Shown here piece after piece: positions 1 to 8,222 of a stretch of DNA of 64,000 bases. The translations under genes were made by a program, and so were the position numbers. Origin of the DNA: Clostridia bacterium (GTDB lineage: Bacteria > Bacillota > Clostridia > Christensenellales > DTU072). Below the pieces are notes generated by a model that was not told the origin of the DNA, searched no databases, and saw only the letters and a list, made by a program, of their open reading frames with translations. The stretch covers positions 116,090-180,089 of the forward strand of contig JAFVRJ010000026.1 of assembly GCA_017504305.1 (NCBI GenBank), in the 5' to 3' direction. Each line of letters begins with the position of its first letter. Position 1 is the stretch's first letter.

Positions 1-1856
1 TCGGGGGCCTCATCGTAGCTTTGGTTACAGTCGCCGTAAAGCCAAACGTCATCGCCTGCGATTACGCCGTCCGCAGCGGTCAAATCAAAGCTACTGGGAA
101 TGTTGCCGCCGTCGTAGGTGAACTCAATATCCAGACGGTTCAGCTTTTTGGGTACGATGGAGAAGTTATAGTTGTCGCCAAGCTCGTAGTTATCGTCAAT
201 AAACACGGGAGCCATTTCGGGCGAGCTTGTATCCACAGCCGCACCTACAATGGAGTCTACAAAGCAAACCTCAAGGGTTACTTGATCACTGCCGAGGATA
301 CCGCTATGGTTTGCGCTTGTAAGAACAACCTGCTGATAATCGCTTCCGTTGTAGGTAAAGCTGTAGGTTATGTTGTTAAGCACCTTGGGAACGATATTCA
401 ACGTGATCTCGCTCTTGTCGAGGTTATAGTTGCTATTGTTATACGAAATGCTTGCAATCTCCACGGCATTGCCGACGTCCTTGCTTGCAGTGGTCGCCTG
501 AAGCGTAAAGGTTTCGCCCGATACCAAGCCGTGATATGCTGACAATACAAATGTGAAATTTGTTGTGCCCTTATACGTGGCGTCCCCCACGGAAATATTG
601 GTAAGTACCTTGGGAACGATGCTTGCGGTGAAGGTCGCCATATCGATTTCGTAGTTTTCATAAGAATCAGCCTCTTCGCCAAAGTCAATTTCAGCATCTG
701 TTACAGTCGCTCCAACGTTTTTGCTATCGAACTGAACAAAGATGAAAATTCCGTCCGCTACGTCCGTTGCAAGGATACCTTGCGCTTCGGTTAAGTAATC
801 GGTATCGAAGTTGGCTTCGCCTCCATAAACAAATTCAAACGAAAGGTTGGAAAGCACCTTTTCCGCAATGGTAAATTCCTTTTCTGCGCTGATACCGGTA
901 TAGGTTGCGCTTTCAGCAATGATTACCTTTACCTTATATGTACCTGCATTAACGGGCTTGCTATCAAGCTTTGTGTCGCCCTGATACCACTCGATGGTAA
1001 CTGCGCCGTCAGAGTTGGTTTCGTAGGTAGGATTTGCAAGCTCTACCTTGTCATATGTCTTGGAAAGGTCTTGAATATTAGCAAGAGTGCCTGTTGTCTT
1101 ATCTGTTTCAAAATACTCGGTAGCGGATGCTTTACCGCATACGCAAGACTTGTAGTACTGCGCCTTGGTTGTTGCGGTTGCCTCAGCCTTCAAATATTCG
1201 CTACTTGCAACGGTCTTGTCAAACACGTGAGCAACTTCGTCTTTCTTATCACCACAAACGGAGCAGAGATAATAGTGAGTGGTATCGCCAGCAGTTAAGG
1301 TGTCTGCATGGTCGTGAGTAATGGCACGTGTTGCGCCACAATTGTTACAGGTGGTATCGCAAGCATTGTCGTATACGTGTGCGCCTACTGTACGGGTTGC
1401 ACCACAAGTGTTACAAGTGGTGTCGCAGTCGTTATCGTATACGTGTGCGCCTACGGTACGGGTTGCTCCACAAGTGTTACAAGTGGTGTCGCAGTCATTA
1501 TCGTATACGTGTGCGCCTACGGTACGGGTTGCTCCACAAACGTTACACGTGGTATCACAAGCATTATCATATGCATGCGCACCAAGGTCGCTCGTTTCTT
1601 CCTCGTGAGAGCAAATTGCGGAGTGCCAATGGTTATTGGCATCGGAGCTCCACTCGGTAGCAAAATCGTGTTCGTGTAAAGCAATAGGAAGCGCAATAGC
1701 ACAAGCTATACCACCTACAAGAACTACTGCTACGGGAATTGATATCAACTTATTAGCAACAATCCACTTGCCGGCTTTAATGGAAAAAGCCTTTGTTGCA
1801 GTCCATGCTTTACTGAAAAATGCCTTTATAGGAGCCATAAAGTTTGCGTTTTTCAT
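1..1856 (-). CDS. Large cell-surface protein with CxxC repeats, 3' end outside window
   Basis: About 618 residues are visible with no stop; the gene continues past the left edge. The ATG at 1856 follows an AAGGAGGA ribosome site 6 nt upstream. The N-terminus is basic with one hydrophobic segment (about residues 37-58), so it is a signal anchor or signal peptide. Next comes a His/Cys-rich part (about 65-190) holding four 22-residue repeats of the type CDTTCNTCGATRTVGAHVYD, each with CxxxC and CxxC, encoded by a 66-bp DNA period at about 1345-1590. After that (about 230-618) are beta-rich domains of 60-75 residues that each end near IVPKVL and resemble MBG/YDG-type bacterial Ig-like repeats. 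Known for such proteins: long exported adhesin-like chains in gut Clostridia. Inferred: an exported surface protein, with the CxxC repeats possibly binding metal. The ligand is unknown. Confidence 0.85.
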   Translation of the reverse strand, partial: MKNANFMAPIKAFFSKAWTATKAFSIKAGKWIVANKLISIPVAVVLVGGIACAIALPIALHEHDFATEWSSDANNHWHSAICSHEEETSDLGAHAYDNACDTTCNVCGATRTVGAHVYDNDCDTTCNTCGATRTVGAHVYDNDCDTTCNTCGATRTVGAHVYDNACDTTCNNCGATRAITHDHADTLTAGDTTHYYLCSVCGDKKDEVAHVFDKTVASSEYLKAEATATTKAQYYKSCVCGKASATEYFETDKTTGTLANIQDLSKTYDKVELANPTYETNSDGAVTIEWYQGDTKLDSKPVNAGTYKVKVIIAESATYTGISAEKEFTIAEKVLSNLSFEFVYGGEANFDTDYLTEAQGILATDVADGIFIFVQFDSKNVGATVTDAEIDFGEEADSYENYEIDMATFTASIVPKVLTNISVGDATYKGTTNFTFVLSAYHGLVSGETFTLQATTASKDVGNAVEIASISYNNSNYNLDKSEITLNIVPKVLNNITYSFTYNGSDYQQVVLTSANHSGILGSDQVTLEVCFVDSIVGAAVDTSSPEMAPVFIDDNYELGDNYNFSIVPKKLNRLDIEFTYDGGNIPSSFDLTAADGVIAGDDVWLYGDCNQSYDEAP

Positions 1857-2027
1857 GTTTAGTCCTCCTTATTAATAAAGTTTAGCGTTAATGGGAACTT
1901 TTTTAGTCTTTATCCCTTTTTGTTGCAATAATGCTCAATGCGGTTCAAGAAAGAACGTTTGAGCAATATATATAATCATTTTATCAAACGCACACGCGTA
2001 CGTGCATTGTACTAAAGTACAGTTTTT

Positions 2028-2238
2028 GTGCGTCAGTAATAGAGATTATTGCTGACGCACAGTTATATTTGCCTATCGGCAAGTTATATTGCTTTCGCAG
2101 TTATATTTTGCTACGCAAAGTTATATTTACCCATAGGGTAAGTTGTGGCAAATATAATATAACTTTGACTGCAAGTCAAAATATAACTTTTAGACTTGCT
2201 CTAAAAATATAACTGTTTGCTATGCAAACAATATCACT
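2028..2238. repeat. Array of eight hairpins with conserved 9-nt spacers (copy 1)
   Basis: A 33-nt hairpin (2028-2060, stem GTGCGTCAG/CTGACGCAC) is followed by four short palindromes: TGCC/GGCA 2070-2081, TGC/GCA 2090-2099, TTGC/GCAA 2108-2118 and TACCC/GGGTA 2128-2140. Each is preceded by the word AGTTATATT (2061, 2082, 2099, 2119). A central linker (2141-2155) switches orientation. Three more palindromes follow: TTGACT/AGTCAA 2165-2179, TTTAGA/TCTAAA 2189-2205 and GTTTGC/GCAAAC 2215-2229. These are separated by the reverse complement AATATAACT (2156, 2180, 2206), ending with AATATCACT at 2230. The same design recurs at 63863-64000. The gene at 2273 begins 34 nt later. The array lies in the 416-bp gap 1857-2272, where no other gene is seen; its left part (1857-2027) shows only a weak inverted repeat, TGCTCAA/TTGAGCA, at 1932/1959. 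Confidence 0.9.
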
Positions 2239-2257
2239 TTATTTTAAACTTGATTTA

Positions 2258-2266
2258 TGCTATAAA
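2258..2266 (+). promoter_or_regulatory. Extended -10 element 6 nt before the four-helix-bundle ATG
   Basis: TGCTATAAA (TG at 2258, TATAAA 2261-2266) matches an extended -10 box. Only six bases (taactt) separate it from the ATG at 2273, and no Shine-Dalgarno sequence is present. The expected transcript would therefore start at or next to the A of the start codon. The -35 region is poor. Confidence 0.5.
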
Positions 2267-2272
2267 TAACTT

Positions 2273-2631
2273 ATGAGTGAAAGCATTTTAAGAGAAAAAG
2301 CAAAAGAGTTTGCTAAAAACATTGTATTCATTACAAGAGAAATTAAAGCCAATAATAAAGAAAGTGTTTTATCTAATCAACTTTTGCGTTCGGGAACAAG
2401 CATTGGCGCAAATATCCACGAAGCGCAATACGCTCAAGGAACGGCTGATTTTATTTCTAAACTTGAAATAGCGTAAAAGAGTGCTTTGAAAGCGAATATT
2501 GGTTAGAATTGCTTTTTGAAACAGGTTATTTAGTAGAAACTCAATATAAAAAACTTAACAATGATTGTGGCACTATACGGAAAATGCTAATCTCTTCGTG
2601 TAAAACGTTAAAGGAAAAGACTAACGAATAA
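2273..2631 (+). pseudogene. Four-helix-bundle protein (23S IVS/S23-like), frameshifted
   Basis: The first 67 codons read MSESILREKAKEFAKNIVFI... with the family signatures LSNQLLRSGTSIGANIHEA and ADFISKLEIA, then hit TAA at 2474. Moving to the -1 frame at that point restores the family's C-terminal half (KECFESEYWLELLFETGYL ... GTIRKMLISSCKTLKEK) to a stop at 2629-2631. One base is therefore missing near 2474 compared with an intact gene. The whole would be about 119 residues, the usual length. Family knowledge: these helical-bundle proteins are encoded in 23S rRNA intervening sequences, as stand-alone genes, and (Avd relatives) beside diversity-generating retroelements; their biochemical role is unclear. 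The hairpin array directly upstream suggests the two belong together. It is broken unless a slip at this site is programmed; no slippery heptamer is visible. Confidence 0.85.
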
Positions 2632-2648
2632 TTTTTCGTTAGTCTTTT
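2615..2648. terminator. Hairpin terminator after the four-helix-bundle gene, possibly bidirectional
   Basis: The stem AAAAGACTAACGA / TCGTTAGTCTTTT (2615-2627 with 2636-2648) overlaps the restored stop of the broken gene. T-runs on both strands would also let it stop transcription arriving from the leftward response-regulator operon. Confidence 0.75.
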
Positions 2649-2695
2649 ATAATATCTAAAAATCCCTATTCTTTATATTATAGTGTTTTGATTTT

Positions 2696-3334
2696 TTATT
2701 CCTTTGGTTCAACAATAACAAGACCGGCATCTCTCACTCTTACAGCAAGCTCGGTACGGTTGCGCAATCCTGTCTTTTCCTTCATATTTTGCACGTGTGC
2801 CTTTACGGTACGCAAGGTAATACAAAGCTCTTTTGCTATGTCGGCGTCCCTTTCCCCTGCTACTATCAAGCGCAGTACTTCAAGTTCTCTATCGGTAAAA
2901 TCAACGCTCAAAGCATTACCTATTGCAAGGGTAGGAGTATTGTCGGGATATATATGCTCACCGGCCATCGTTTTATCAAGAAGGGTTATAAACTCATCGG
3001 CAATAACCGTCTTATACCAAAAACTATCAACGCCAATTTCTCTTGCTCTTGACAAATAGGAGTGCTCGGGTTGACTGGTTATAATGATTATCTTAACAAG
3101 TGGGAAATTCTTTTTTATCTTTTCTGCAGCCTCTAAACCACTTGAGTTCATCGCAGTACAAACGTCCATTAAAATCAAGTCGCATTTGTGTTTGAAAAGA
3201 TATATTTCCGCCATACCTGCCGACTCAATGGAGGTTTCCAAAGCGTAGTTTTCACTCTTTTCAATAAACATTTCTATTAGTTGACGAGCAAGGGGGTCGT
3301 CCTCTACCAACATAACTTTATACTTTGACATCAT
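2696..3334 (-). CDS. LuxR/NarL-type response regulator
   Basis: 212 aa. The N-terminal receiver domain (about 4-125) shows the acidic pair VEDDPLA, the phosphoacceptor Asp in LILMDVCTA (about residue 56), and the Thr/Lys region IIITSQPEHS / FWYKT. The C-terminal LuxR helix-turn-helix (about 145-208) contains DRELEVLRLIVAGERDADIAKEL and TVKAHVQNMKEKTGLRNRTEL. It is the last gene of a three-gene leftward operon; its ATG overlaps the sensor gene stop by 4 nt, implying translational coupling. Family role: DNA-binding output of a two-component system. The target genes and the stimulus cannot be read from the sequence. Confidence 0.93.
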   Translation of the reverse strand: MMSKYKVMLVEDDPLARQLIEMFIEKSENYALETSIESAGMAEIYLFKHKCDLILMDVCTAMNSSGLEAAEKIKKNFPLVKIIIITSQPEHSYLSRAREIGVDSFWYKTVIADEFITLLDKTMAGEHIYPDNTPTLAIGNALSVDFTDRELEVLRLIVAGERDADIAKELCITLRTVKAHVQNMKEKTGLRNRTELAVRVRDAGLVIVEPKE

Positions 3335-4608
3335 CGTTCACTCCTTTTTGGAACGGTTATTATTAACTCGTATTTTGGGTAACTGTTTACCAGCATTGTA
3401 CCACCCAATCTCTTTGTACTGTAACGAAGTGAGGAAAGCCCACCACCCTCGGTTATCTCGCCGGTCGGAGAATCCCCATCGTTGGTGTAATGCACGGATA
3501 TTTCCTTTTCGTCTTCCATTATCTCAATAAACAAGGTGCTTGCATTTGCGTGTCTAACACCATTTACAAGACACTCTACGCCAGCCGTTACAAACAAATA
3601 AAGCTCTTCCTTACCCTTTGGTAAAGTACCTTTTAATTCCACCTTCACGCCTGCAGATTCTGCTGCTTGCATAAAGAGCTCATAGGGATTTTGTTCACCT
3701 TTATACTCCGCTTCGCTTTTCAAAACCGCTACGTTCTTTTTCCAAATATCTACGGGGGGCTCCACCTTGCCCGTTTCGTCAAGTATGTACCTTCTCGTAA
3801 TAAGTAAGGCTTGCCCTAACTCACGGTGTATGTTGGCTTTGGTTTCAATTCTTTCCCTTGTCCTTGTCAGCTCGTCTACGCTCTCGCCATATTTTCTTAA
3901 TCTTGCGTTCATATCAACGAGTTCTTCATTACGCATGGCAAGCTCTGCGTTTATTTTTGAAAGCTCGGTTACGTCTACTGCGACAAGCTGATGCATATCT
4001 TTAAGCTTGGTGTGTGCAAAGCTCCAAACCATACCATCCGGTAGTTTGATAGTAGGTGTATCCCCTGCTGACAATCTAATATAGCCCTTCCCCAAATCTT
4101 TGCCTTTAAGATTTTCCCAAAAGAGTATAGCGTTTTGTAAGTCCTCACCAAAAACCTTGTGGGAAAGCTCATCCATTACAGCATTTATTAGAATTACTCT
4201 ACCATTATCTTTGTAAAAGCATAATCCGGTAGGTAGCTTATCCAAGCTTTCTTTAATTGCATCTGTTGAAAGTCTTTTTTTGCTCTGCCTCATTTCTTGC
4301 ACAATGATAAACGTAATATACACTATACAAACAAAAAGTGAAAGCGACGTGGCCCAAATTGGGAATTTACAAAAATCGTCAACTGCTTTGGGGATGATAA
4401 ACGACCATTGGAGAGCTTGAGCAAGAGTTGCATAAAAGGTTGTAATAATTCCACTTGCCACAGCGCAAATGGAGATTAAAGCCATGGTTGCCACTTTCCT
4501 TCTTTTGTATAGCAATGGTAGTAACGAAATAGCCACGCACATTGTAACAAAGGCAAGAGAAGTAAAGGCTATTTTCACATAGAAAGGCAGGTCATAATAA
4601 TTTAGCAT
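3331..4608 (-). CDS. Sensor histidine kinase of the three-gene two-component operon
   Basis: 425 aa. Three membrane segments lie near residues 10-30, 38-65 and 83-105, then a PAS-like region (about 120-215), a coiled-coil stretch rich in N/E/R (about 220-260), and the dimerisation helix with the likely phosphoacceptor His in ANIHRELGQALL. The ATPase part (about 330-425) has an N-box-like VNGVRHANA and G-box EGGGLSSLRYSTKRLGG, placing it near the NarX/LiaS type of kinases that pair with LuxR-family regulators. It overlaps the upstream 7TM gene by 7 nt and the regulator gene by 4 nt. It is probably the only catalytically complete kinase of the operon. Confidence 0.85.
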   Translation of the reverse strand: MLNYYDLPFYVKIAFTSLAFVTMCVAISLLPLLYKRRKVATMALISICAVASGIITTFYATLAQALQWSFIIPKAVDDFCKFPIWATSLSLFVCIVYITFIIVQEMRQSKKRLSTDAIKESLDKLPTGLCFYKDNGRVILINAVMDELSHKVFGEDLQNAILFWENLKGKDLGKGYIRLSAGDTPTIKLPDGMVWSFAHTKLKDMHQLVAVDVTELSKINAELAMRNEELVDMNARLRKYGESVDELTRTRERIETKANIHRELGQALLITRRYILDETGKVEPPVDIWKKNVAVLKSEAEYKGEQNPYELFMQAAESAGVKVELKGTLPKGKEELYLFVTAGVECLVNGVRHANASTLFIEIMEDEKEISVHYTNDGDSPTGEITEGGGLSSLRYSTKRLGGTMLVNSYPKYELIITVPKRSER

Positions 4609-6254
4609 TTTACCCCACCTCCCAACGTTAGCGTTACGAAAATATCCTCGTCATCTAACTCAACGTTGACCTCATCGCTAACTGCGATAAAGCCCAGTCT
4701 ATCCATTGAAATTTGAGTCTTTGCGCCAAGCTCGAGCGTTAGCTTTACTCCGCCATGAAGCACCTTCAACCTAACGAATACTGCGCTTAAATCCTCAAGC
4801 AAAGCCTCTATGATTTCCTCGTATAAGTCATAAGCTTTTAGTGCGTCACAAAGGGGGATTTCTCCATCCACTATAACGTCAAATGCAGAACTTATGCCAA
4901 GGAGTTTTAGGTTGTCGCTTGACTCCCTAAACGCGCTTGCAAGTTCACTTGATGATACAAGCTCGTTTTCATTATTAAGGAGTATTAGGTTTCCACGCCT
5001 CTTAATATAGGTTCCTATTATTGCAATTTGTGCTAAATTCTTTTTCGTAGCCTTTTCGTTTTCTGCAATGGATATTAATCCCAAAACCTTTGTGAGCTGA
5101 GTGGATACCTCTCTTGCAACCTTGTCATATAGTAAGCTCTTTTCGTCTGCTTGTGCTTGCTTTTCTTTTATCTCGTTTTCCGCTTGTATAAGGGTGCCTT
5201 CTTCTGCTAAGCTTTCGTGAATTTCATCAAGCTCTAATCTTTGCTGGTTGAGCTCTTCAACGTCGTCTTGCCATACAACTCTACCCCCTCTTATGGGGGA
5301 AGACGAAAGTATCTTATTGCCCATAGATACCGCTCCTGTTGCGGTTAATAACATATCTTCTTTGGAAAAAGAGGTAGCTCCACCCGAACAATACTTTGTT
5401 ACGTAACCATTATCTATAATCGCAACGGGGATGGTGGTGGATTCAAATATCTCATGATAATTTGTGTTAATGGGAATAAGACCTGTTTGCATTGCGCTTT
5501 CAAGTAGTGCAATTATAATCAAGCAGTCTATAATTGTAAGGTCCGCATCTATTACTTCTGTTGCGTATAGTATCCAAAATACTATTGCGACACATATTAT
5601 ATAAAGAGGCACCTTTTGCATTTTTTTGCTTCCCGGAAGCTTGCTTTTGCGTATGAGCAATACAACGAAAAGTATGCCTAAACCGCAAAACCAAGTGGCG
5701 GTTATCCAAAATAGTACGCCATATGAATAGTCATCGTTAAAGTTCTCTATACCGTTTGGGAAAGTAAAAGCCCAATTATGAAGGTCGTTTGTAAATATTC
5801 CCACAAGCAAAATTAATGCCGGAATATAAAAGAGGTATGTCCAAGAAGGCTTTTTGTAATTATAGGGCTTACCAATATACATTGTGATAAAGATACCAAT
5901 AAGCGGAATAAGTATCATTGGTATATAATAGCCATACCACATATATCGTATTGCTACGTCGGTAACGTTTGGGAAAAACTCAATTTTAATGGTTTTGGAA
6001 AGTATCCAAAACAGCATCAAAGCACCAACTACTAACAATAGATTGCGCACTTGTTTGTTAACAACGCGATAATAAACCGAAGAACACCACAAGGACACAA
6101 GGGTAATATGTATAACACTACGCAAAATTGTAAGTATTGTTTTTACAAAAACGTCGGATACGTTAAGAGCAATAAGGCGAAAAGCATACGCCACGATAAG
6201 CAATATCGCAACGGAAATAAATATTGGCAATGATTTTTTGACCTCTTTTGCCAC
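4602..6254 (-). CDS. 7TM histidine-kinase-like sensor lacking a recognisable ATPase domain
   Basis: 550 aa, GTG start preceded by AAGGAG (about 6264-6269). The N-terminal 260 residues hold about seven to eight hydrophobic helices, matching the histidine-kinase N-terminal 7TM module, followed by a short PAS-like part (NYHEIFESTTIPVAIID...). A long charged coiled coil (about 330-385) leads into a C-terminal region of about 160 residues. There I see no convincing H-box, N-box or G-box; GGGVKC at the end is not a G-box in context. Inferred: a ligand-sensing partner or pseudokinase that controls the neighbouring kinase, with which its gene overlaps. The ligand is unknown. Confidence 0.8.
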   Translation of the reverse strand: MAKEVKKSLPIFISVAILLIVAYAFRLIALNVSDVFVKTILTILRSVIHITLVSLWCSSVYYRVVNKQVRNLLLVVGALMLFWILSKTIKIEFFPNVTDVAIRYMWYGYYIPMILIPLIGIFITMYIGKPYNYKKPSWTYLFYIPALILLVGIFTNDLHNWAFTFPNGIENFNDDYSYGVLFWITATWFCGLGILFVVLLIRKSKLPGSKKMQKVPLYIICVAIVFWILYATEVIDADLTIIDCLIIIALLESAMQTGLIPINTNYHEIFESTTIPVAIIDNGYVTKYCSGGATSFSKEDMLLTATGAVSMGNKILSSSPIRGGRVVWQDDVEELNQQRLELDEIHESLAEEGTLIQAENEIKEKQAQADEKSLLYDKVAREVSTQLTKVLGLISIAENEKATKKNLAQIAIIGTYIKRRGNLILLNNENELVSSSELASAFRESSDNLKLLGISSAFDVIVDGEIPLCDALKAYDLYEEIIEALLEDLSAVFVRLKVLHGGVKLTLELGAKTQISMDRLGFIAVSDEVNVELDDEDIFVTLTLGGGVKC

Positions 6255-6283
6255 CTTATTCTCTCCTTTTTTGTTTTTAAAAT

Positions 6284-6312
6284 ATTATATCATATTGAAA
6301 TATATTGTTCAA
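6284..6312 (-). promoter_or_regulatory. Sigma-A promoter of the two-component operon
   Basis: On the minus strand -35 TTGAAC (6307-6312) and -10 TATAAT (6284-6289) are separated by 17 nt, about 30 nt upstream of the GTG at 6254. Confidence 0.85.
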
Positions 6313-6416
6313 GGATGAACTGTGTAGCCTTGAATGTGATTTAATAGTATTCAATTATGCTTATCACCACCCCAGAGTATTACGTGATAAAAATGCGACG
6401 TGGATGTTTAATATAT

Positions 6417-6456
6417 AAAAAGAGCGTAAGCCAAACCTTTCGGTTCAACTTACGCT
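6417..6456 (-). terminator. Terminator of the aconitase-X operon
   Basis: The stem AGCGTAAG/CTTACGCT (6423-6430 with 6449-6456) is followed on the minus strand by a T-run (6417-6421), 20 nt after the last stop codon at 6477. Confidence 0.85.
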
Positions 6457-6476
6457 TTTAATTTGCTGTAAAATTA

Positions 6477-6920
6477 CTATTCTACCGTTACTACGCCGTC
6501 TTCGCCAATGGTGATGGTCATGCCGTCTTTAACGTAGTTTAAGAATTCGTCGCCAAGGCTATCTACTACCGGCATGTTGACGTCGTCAAGCCATACGTCT
6601 GCAAGTACTGCACCTGCAAGAGCCAACGAGTCGATGGGGTTGGAGAACAACATGCAAGCAGGTTGTCTTTTCATTGCGCATGCGCAGTAAAGTACCAATC
6701 CGCCGGTGGTCGAGCCGATGGTTTGGGGAAGACATAGCGCCGCCCCTGCCATTTGCTTACCGTATAGGTCGGGGTTGTTTTGATCGCCACAAGTTGCCAT
6801 CTTATCGCCAAATTGTAAGGCCTTTTGGAAGGATGCAAGGGTGTTCAATCCGCCGTGAGATACCAACGCCTTTGCACTTGCTTGTCCGGGAGTTATAACG
6901 CGTCCTTTAAAAGTTTTCAT
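6477..6920 (-). CDS. Aconitase X swivel (small) subunit
   Basis: 147 aa, the usual size of the DUF126 swivel domain. Recognisable stretches are FKGRVITPGQASAKALVSHGGLN at the start and LPQTIGSTTGGLVLYCACAMKRQPACMLF in the middle, which carries the conserved Ser/Gly loop that completes the active site with the large subunit. The start codon coincides with the end of the large-subunit gene (shared base 6920), as expected for a two-subunit enzyme. Known functions of AcnX enzymes are cis-3-hydroxy-L-proline dehydratase in bacteria and mevalonate-5-phosphate dehydratase in archaea. Which substrate applies here cannot be settled by reading. Confidence 0.88.
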   Translation of the reverse strand: MKTFKGRVITPGQASAKALVSHGGLNTLASFQKALQFGDKMATCGDQNNPDLYGKQMAGAALCLPQTIGSTTGGLVLYCACAMKRQPACMLFSNPIDSLALAGAVLADVWLDDVNMPVVDSLGDEFLNYVKDGMTITIGEDGVVTVE

Positions 6921-8197
6921 TATGCCTTACCTCCTTTGGTTATTTGGATTAAGATTTCGTCATCGGTATAATATCTTGCCGTTGTATAGGTGCGGAGCTT
7001 GTTGGAAGAAGTTATAACCGGCTTCTTGCCACAAAGGGGATTATTCATATACATCAAGGGGCAAATGTATGAAGTAATTACTCCCGTTGCCTTGAGCCTC
7101 TTTGCGTAATCGGTCTTTTCAAATTCCTTTAATACTGCAGGTGCTGCGGTGAATACGGTGGGAATTACAACCTTGCTGTTACCAGCTTCTTTAAGACCTG
7201 CTTCTACCTTGTCGGTCCAGCTCTTTAATTGCTCTAAAGACATATGTGGGCATCCCATAAAGCAGAGTTTGGGAGTCGCATCTTTGTTTTTCCAGATAAC
7301 AGGATATGAGTCCTTAACCCTCTTGAGTTCGGCGTCGTCTATGACGTATTCTTTGGCGCCTTCAACTACTAAACTCTCCCCTTGGAGCTTTGCTTCGGGG
7401 GTAAGGTTTGCGATGTGATAAAGGCCTACCGCGCCGTTAGAAGCGGTAGCTGCACCAAAGTCCTTAAGATAGGTGCAAGCGGCATCGTCAAGCTCGGTGC
7501 CAAGCCACTTATCAAGACCTACTACGTAAGGAACGTCTTCCATAACCTTCATGCCGATAGCAGAACCAAGAAGTTGTGCTTCCGGCTTTTTGGTGGTTTC
7601 GATCTTGATAACCCAAGTTGCTTTACGGCCTTCATCGGTAAGCAAACCAAAGTGGGGTACGTACCCTACTATCGAGCCCATTACGTCCATGATACCGGAG
7701 TTACGGTTACATCTTGCACCGAGTACGGAGTTGGCGTATACAACGGCGCTGGACTCCGACCAGCTTAAGATATCACCAAACTTGGGCTTGTTGCCTACTT
7801 CGTTCATGTAGCAAGTACAGGTGAAAGCATCCTTGTTCAAAAGTCCGAGCTTTTCAAGTTGACCTTCGTAAAAGTCTTGCTTGGAGTACATGAACTTATT
7901 AAAAATAAACTTTTCAAGGAAGTTGGCAGGAACGTTCTTATCTACGGGACGGGGGTCTGCAGAAAACTTTTGACCAGACTTCGCGCCCGCTTCTAAAATT
8001 TGATCCATGAGTTCGTACACGGGTGTCAACGCTTTAAGGCCGAAAGAGGTAACAAGGTGGTTGTACTCCGAAGTAACCGCAACCATCTTATCTGCGTTGA
8101 ACGCCTCGCCGTACTTGACGAGAGTCTTCATAACTTTTGCAAGGGTTTCGCCCTGCTCGCCGTTTAATATGGCTTGTTGTTTTTCATTTAATTGCAT
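6920..8197 (-). CDS. Aconitase X catalytic (large) subunit
   Basis: 425 aa, matching the DUF521 large subunit. Features seen: LNGEQGETLAKVMKTLVKYGEAF at the N-terminus, SAVVYANSVLGARCNRNSG in the cluster/substrate region, YHIANLTPEA, FMGCPHMSL, and the C-terminal CGKKPVITSSNKLRTYTTARYYTDDE. The Cys residues (GARCNR, GCPHMS, PLCGKK) are candidates for the metal or Fe-S site. It sits 25 nt downstream of a flavin/Fe-S oxidoreductase in one leftward operon. The context fits a catabolic dehydration followed by reduction, in line with the bacterial cis-3-hydroxyproline dehydratases, but substrate assignment is inference. Confidence 0.88.
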   Translation of the reverse strand: MQLNEKQQAILNGEQGETLAKVMKTLVKYGEAFNADKMVAVTSEYNHLVTSFGLKALTPVYELMDQILEAGAKSGQKFSADPRPVDKNVPANFLEKFIFNKFMYSKQDFYEGQLEKLGLLNKDAFTCTCYMNEVGNKPKFGDILSWSESSAVVYANSVLGARCNRNSGIMDVMGSIVGYVPHFGLLTDEGRKATWVIKIETTKKPEAQLLGSAIGMKVMEDVPYVVGLDKWLGTELDDAACTYLKDFGAATASNGAVGLYHIANLTPEAKLQGESLVVEGAKEYVIDDAELKRVKDSYPVIWKNKDATPKLCFMGCPHMSLEQLKSWTDKVEAGLKEAGNSKVVIPTVFTAAPAVLKEFEKTDYAKRLKATGVITSYICPLMYMNNPLCGKKPVITSSNKLRTYTTARYYTDDEILIQITKGGKA

Positions 8198-8222
8198 AGT
8201 CTTTTTCCTTTATAAGCGTTGA

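Noticed and set aside
1308..1679. Plus-strand frames such as 1308-1679 and 21-542
   Set aside because: They are antisense to the surface-protein gene, whose minus-strand frame is open from 1856 to the window edge, has a ribosome site, a membrane segment and clear repeats.
2061..2238. The repeated AGTTATATT units as a CRISPR array
   Set aside because: Repeats are only 9 nt, the intervening pieces are short palindromes of 9-17 nt, orientation flips halfway, and no cas gene is nearby.
2471..2484. Programmed frameshifting in the four-helix-bundle gene
   Set aside because: No slippery heptamer, stop-codon context or downstream stimulatory hairpin at the right distance; a simple deletion is more likely.
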